Assembly (NCBI RefSeq): GCF_024171945.1
Contig: NZ_JAMTCR010000005.1
Location: 248,001 to 312,000, forward strand
Source of the DNA: Actinokineospora globicatena
GTDB taxonomy: Bacteria > Actinomycetota > Actinomycetes > Mycobacteriales > Pseudonocardiaceae
Length of the DNA: 64,000 nt
Direction of reading: 5' to 3'
Part shown: one piece after another, positions 60,923 through 64,000 of the stretch
Layout of the letters: each line of letters opens with the position of its first letter
How positions within the stretch are numbered: the first letter of the stretch is position 1
Notes under the pieces: model-generated
Databases searched by the model: none
Seen by the model: only the letters and a program-made list of their open reading frames with translations
What the model was told of the DNA's origin: nothing
Program-made: the position numbers and the translations under genes

Positions 60923-61287
60923 GGTTCTCGGGGGGCTGGCGCGGTGGTCGGTGACACTCCGCTTGGGAGGTCTGTACGTGCCGCCCCGAGCCGCTCGCTT
61001 CGCTCACCGCCGAGTGGGCTCGATCACTGCGAGCCCGGGGGCGAGGCTCTCGCGCCCCCTGTGGCCTGCCGGGCTGCCTGGGGCGGATGCGGCCGGGCCC
61101 GGCCAGTCGCCCAGCGCTGCCAAACCACTGTGGTTGGTCGTCGCCAAATGCTCGCCGGGTATGGCCGTCCGCAGCAGCGGGAGGTGGAACCCTGGTCGGC
61201 CTTTTCGATGTACGACTTCAGCCCGAATGCGCCGAGAAACAGTGCTCATCCGCGACGGAATGGCACGCCTTGGCCCGATGAGAGGCG
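60923..61287. other. Region downstream of tRNA-Pro with repeat remnants
   Basis: 365 bases with no convincing gene. It includes a hairpin-rich stretch GGGGGCGAGGCTCTCGCGCCCCC (61039-61061) and GGTTGGTCGTC (61133-61143). These echo the elements behind tRNA-Arg, in the same orientation relative to the tRNA. An open frame across it has the same spurious character as frames in the tRNA-Arg repeats. Confidence 0.5.
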
Positions 61288-61551
61288 CTACCGATAACGA
61301 TAGTCTGGCACGTCCGCGGCACCCTGGTTGAGCAGGATGAGGAGGAGGACGGCACCCGCGGCGGGCAAGATGATCAGGGTCCAGATGAGGACCAACTTGA
61401 TTGCCCTGAGCTGAACCAGCACGTGGTACAGGGCCTGCGCCTGAGCGGCCTCGACGTCCGGAGCGGCGTTGATGAACTGCTGCCAGCGCAGAACCGCTTT
61501 CGGGGTGTTGACCTTGCTGCTGTCGAATTCCGAGAGGACGTACTCAGCCAC
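61288..61551 (-). CDS. Small membrane protein
   Basis: 87 residues from a GTG one base after the stop of the preceding small gene. The first 50 residues are soluble (VLSEFDSSKVNTPKAVLRWQ, NAAPDVEAAQAQALYHVLVQ). One or two membrane helices follow (IKLVLIWTLIILPAAGAVLL). Codon use is less biased than in the neighbours. No family is recognised. It is coupled with the 57-residue protein gene and transcribed leftward. Confidence 0.65.
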   Translation of the reverse strand: MAEYVLSEFDSSKVNTPKAVLRWQQFINAAPDVEAAQAQALYHVLVQLRAIKLVLIWTLIILPAAGAVLLLILLNQGAADVPDYRYR

Positions 61552-61552
61552 G

Positions 61553-61726
61553 TCAGGCCCCGTCCTGCTGCTGGGCCAAGAGCCGGTTCTGCTCCGCGAG
61601 CAGCTTGTTCTGCCTCTTGAGCTGCTTGCCGTTGAGCTTGGTGTTGCGGGCGATGCGTTCCTTGTCGGAGCGGAAGTCGACCATGCCCGCGGTCGAGATG
61701 CTGGTTATCTTGCGGAACAAGCCCAT
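61553..61726 (-). CDS. Small basic coiled-coil protein
   Basis: 57 residues from an ATG at 61726, preceded by a strong GCAGGAGGC site; the frame continues upstream but this start is clear. The sequence MGLFRKITSISTAGMVDFRS is followed by a charged helix (KERIARNTKLNGKQLKRQNK, LLAEQNRLLAQQQ) that looks like a short coiled coil. The first residues resemble a membrane-association motif of small stress proteins. It forms a two-gene operon with the membrane protein downstream. Function unknown. Confidence 0.65.
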   Translation of the reverse strand: MGLFRKITSISTAGMVDFRSDKERIARNTKLNGKQLKRQNKLLAEQNRLLAQQQDGA

Positions 61727-62039
61727 AGGTGCCTCCTGCGGAGTCGGGTCGACTTGCTGATCGACTTCCACCCTCTCCGCGTTACTCGTACACGCACGAC
61801 AGGTGTCACCTTGTCGAGAGCGTGAGACATTTGCGCTGGTTGGATGGTGTTTGCCACCAATAGGGCAATGTGTGCGCGAGGCGCATACCGGCCGGGCGGT
61901 TGAACGTGCTGCGGTGGTCCGCATTTGGTTGGCCGGCATTGACCACCCGCTGCGCCGTGGTGTGGATTGTTACCCCGAGGTGCGAGTTCGTAGTCGCGGA
62001 CCTCGGAGAATTGGCACCCAACTCGATGGCCTGACTGCC
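61727..62039. promoter_or_regulatory. Upstream region of the small-protein operon with an operator-like palindrome
   Basis: 313 bases of lower G+C with no supported gene. AGGTGTCACCT (61801-61811) is an odd palindrome within a longer near-symmetry CGACAGGTG/CACCTTGTCG (61797-61816), about 75 bases upstream of the small-protein start at 61726. Confidence 0.4.
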
Positions 62040-62363
62040 TCAACGGGCCGTGCGCGCCGTCTGGGCGGGAGGTCGCCGTCGCGTTGAGGTGATCAGGGTG
62101 GCGCTGATGGTCAGGATGCCCGCACCTAGGACTGACCAGCTCGTCACGCGAGTGGTCGCGAGTTCATCGGCGCAGTTCCGGCGCAGGCCAAGGGGAACGC
62201 TATCCGCGACACCGGACGCCGTGTTCCCGCACGGCTGTGGGATGCCCGCGACGTTGGGCGTGCTGGCGGGCGCGAACATCAACACGGCACCTGCGATCAG
62301 CAACAGGACGCCAGTCGCGATCAACACGACCGCGAAGCGGGGCAGGCTGAGCATGATCGACAC
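62040..62363 (-). CDS. Small membrane protein, two helices and an external loop
   Basis: 107 residues from a GTG at 62363; an ATG three codons later is equally possible and neither has a strong ribosome binding site. Two membrane helices (FAVVLIATGVLLLIAGAVLM and SWSVLGAGILTISATLITST) flank a loop of about 45 residues with two Cys (PQPCGN and RRNCADE) that could form a disulfide outside the membrane. The tail is basic. No family is recognised. Confidence 0.55.
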   Translation of the reverse strand: MSIMLSLPRFAVVLIATGVLLLIAGAVLMFAPASTPNVAGIPQPCGNTASGVADSVPLGLRRNCADELATTRVTSWSVLGAGILTISATLITSTRRRPPAQTARTAR

Positions 62364-62543
62364 ATCGGGTGACCTGGGAGGCCTGTTACCCCAGCGCGAT
62401 GATCCAAGCAGCGCGTTCGTGGAGCGTCTGGTGCCTCCCTCGTCGAGGGCAGGAGGTGTGGCCCGGAGGGCAGGGGGTGGCGGGGCGGGAGGTCGCTTCC
62501 CGTCGTTGTCCGCCTGCCCCCTGCCGGGTCGGGGGAGGGGGAG

Positions 62544-62930
62544 TTAGCAGTCGCGGAGTTCGGGGGATTGGTTGAGGAGTTGGCCGCGGGGGGAGATGAA
62601 GGCGCGGTAGCGGTCGCTGTCGACGGCGGAGGGGGTGAAGGCGGCGACGCGGTGGCAGTTCTGGAAGGCGAGCTTGACGCCGAAGTGGCGTTCCAGGCCG
62701 CCGCGGATCGCGTCTGAGGCCAGGGCGCGCAGGAGTTGGCCGCGTTCGGTCTCGCTGGGCGGCGGGACCTCGTTGTCGGCGAACCCGGACGCGTCGACCG
62801 AGGTCGCGACCGAGGAGATCACCTCCCAGGCGTAGGGCAGCGAGTCGCGGACCACCGCGACGAAGTCCGCGTCGTCCACCGCACCGGCTTCGGCGCGCGC
62901 CAACAGGTCGGCGGGCACATCGAGAGACAT
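62544..62930 (-). CDS. SCO5389-family protein
   Basis: 128 residues from the ATG at 62930, chosen because GGAGGTGCGG precedes it. The sequence follows the actinobacterial SCO5389 family closely: MSLDVPADLLARAEAGAVDD, DSLPYAWEVISSVA, FADNEVPPPSETERGQLLRA, LASDAIRGGLERHFGVKLAF, QNCHRVAAF and the end QLLNQSPELRDC. It is small and soluble, with two Cys. The biochemical role is unknown. It is divergent from the LLM oxidoreductase gene. Confidence 0.88.
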   Translation of the reverse strand: MSLDVPADLLARAEAGAVDDADFVAVVRDSLPYAWEVISSVATSVDASGFADNEVPPPSETERGQLLRALASDAIRGGLERHFGVKLAFQNCHRVAAFTPSAVDSDRYRAFISPRGQLLNQSPELRDC

Positions 62931-63081
62931 CCGCACCTCCAGGTCAAGGCGGCGGGAAGGGAGCCGCGGGTATTGCGTACCGCGTTCGTTGAACACCGGA
63001 CAAGACCCGCCACCGGTTCGGCCCAGCGATCACCCGCTCGCCGCTTGCCCGTCACCTGTGCGGCCCGGTACGAGCAGGGGG

Positions 63082-64000
63082 GTGAAACTCGGAGTGTTCC
63101 TCCTCGCCGCCCGGTTCCCCGGTCAGAGCGATATTGATGCCCTGAAGCGCACTGTTGACGTTGCCGTCGCCGCCGATCAGGCAGGCCTATCCAGCGCCTG
63201 GGTCGCCGAGCACCACTTCATGCCCTACGGCACCTGTCCCGACGCCACGACTCTTGCCGCGCACCTGCTCGGTCGCACTACCCGCATCGACGTTGGGACA
63301 GCGGTAAGCGTCCTGTCGACCGCGCACCCCGTTGCCCTAGCCGAGCGCGCGCGGCTCCTCAGCGTCGTCAGCGACAACCGCTTCCGCTTAGGCGTAGGGC
63401 GTGGCGGCCCGTGGATGGACCTAGAGGTGTTCGGTTCCTCCCTAGAGCGCTACCAACACGGCATGCCTGCCGCGCTCGACCTCCTCCTCCGGGCCCTGCG
63501 CGACCCATCCGTCGAAGGTGACGCTGACTATCCATTTCGGTCAGTCCCGCTAGTCCCGACACCGCTCACCCCGCCGTCGGTCCACGTCGCCTGCACCTCC
63601 CACGCCACCGTCGAACTAGCAGCGGCTCGCGGCCTCCCGATGCTTCTAGGCATGCACATGTCCAACGAGCAGAAGCGCACGTTCGTGGACCACTACGGGG
63701 CACAAGGCGGCCCTACCGACGCCGAGCACGTCTCCGCCATCGCCGTCCACGTCGCCGACACGCGCGAAGAGGCCGTCGCGCAGGTCATGGCTACGGCCCC
63801 CGGTTGGCTTACCGAAGGCCTGGCCGCCTACATCCGGGTCGACGGCGGCCCAGGTCCCGACCGAGATCCAGTGGCGTACGCCAGGCACCTGTGCGACCTT
63901 CACCCCGTCGGCGATCCCGCCCACTGCGCGCGTGGACTGCGGGAGGCCGTGACCACCTCCGGGATCGACCACGTGATCGCGATGGTCGAGCTGACCGGCT
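63082..64000 (+). CDS. LLM-class flavin-dependent oxidoreductase (3' end cut by window)
   Basis: The gene starts at a GTG at 63082 behind a G-rich stretch and runs beyond the window; 306 residues are visible. It is a luciferase-like TIM barrel: VKLGVFLLAARFPGQSDIDA, GLSSAWVAEHHFMPYGTCPD, TRIDVGTAVSVLSTAHPVAL, NRFRLGVGRGGPWMDLEVFG and VHVACTSHATVELAAARGLP. Such enzymes use FMN or F420 to oxidise diverse substrates. One TTA codon is at 63388-63390. Substrate unknown. Confidence 0.87.
   Translation, partial: MKLGVFLLAARFPGQSDIDALKRTVDVAVAADQAGLSSAWVAEHHFMPYGTCPDATTLAAHLLGRTTRIDVGTAVSVLSTAHPVALAERARLLSVVSDNRFRLGVGRGGPWMDLEVFGSSLERYQHGMPAALDLLLRALRDPSVEGDADYPFRSVPLVPTPLTPPSVHVACTSHATVELAAARGLPMLLGMHMSNEQKRTFVDHYGAQGGPTDAEHVSAIAVHVADTREEAVAQVMATAPGWLTEGLAAYIRVDGGPGPDRDPVAYARHLCDLHPVGDPAHCARGLREAVTTSGIDHVIAMVELTG

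Overview
The window is high-GC DNA with GTG starts, several apparently leaderless genes, mycothiol-linked enzymes, a DUF3558 lipoprotein, F420-type PPOX and LLM oxidoreductases, a SCO5389-family protein and a GDH180-type glutamate dehydrogenase. It therefore comes from a chromosomal stretch of a filamentous actinomycete, most likely a Pseudonocardiaceae-type organism (Actinokineospora, Saccharothrix or Streptoalloteichus kind). I see no transposase, integrase, CRISPR array, rRNA gene or biosynthetic cluster.

Region by region. 1-1.3 kb: two PH-domain membrane proteins (YdbT/YdbS type). 1.5-13.8 kb: lipid and housekeeping genes, comprising an AcrA1-like two-domain SDR, a Bcr/CflA efflux pump, a TPR membrane protein, an FMN-dependent alpha-hydroxy-acid oxidase, a stand-alone family A DNA polymerase, a FadD-like acyl-CoA synthetase and a secreted subtilase. 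13.9-20.5 kb: an operon of acyl-CoA dehydrogenase, SDR and APH-type kinase resembling the split parts of mammalian ACAD10/11, then an SMP-30 protein, a secreted trypsin, a fatty-acid desaturase and a PPOX protein. 20.5-26.4 kb: a STAS protein, a proline-rich secreted protein, a KamB-type 16S rRNA A1408 methyltransferase, a DUF371/RsmI-like fusion and a GT-C-like membrane protein. 26.5-32.1 kb: tRNA-Arg followed by unusual tandem repeats, a lipoprotein, a CopD-CtaG fusion, an SSB and EttA. 32.1-36.9 kb: a 1572-residue protein with TPR-like repeats, a degenerate GGDEF domain and long disordered parts.

37.1-57.7 kb is a block whose gene content matches Mycobacterium tuberculosis Rv2476c to Rv2464c as I remember it: NAD-glutamate dehydrogenase, thioesterase, hypothetical, aglA, glbO, HNH nuclease, ctaJ, DUF5130, pepN, mycothiol-dependent reductase, rpiB and a Nei-type glycosylase. 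An MscS channel, an aldehyde dehydrogenase and an MBL hydrolase are interspersed. Inserted between the HNH and ctaJ genes is the most striking object of the window: a 305-residue protein made almost entirely of the pentapeptide GTRVT (35 perfect copies), with its own ribosome binding site, promoter and operator-like inverted repeat. It matches no family I know.

57.7-64 kb: a DUF1542-like membrane protein, an Eis-like acetyltransferase, a degenerate Nudix protein, tRNA-Gly and tRNA-Pro, small membrane proteins, a SCO5389-family protein and a truncated LLM flavin oxidoreductase. The KamB-type methyltransferase and the Eis-like enzyme both belong to families linked to aminoglycoside resistance. 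Downstream of all three tRNA genes lie related repeat and hairpin elements, in tandem for tRNA-Arg.
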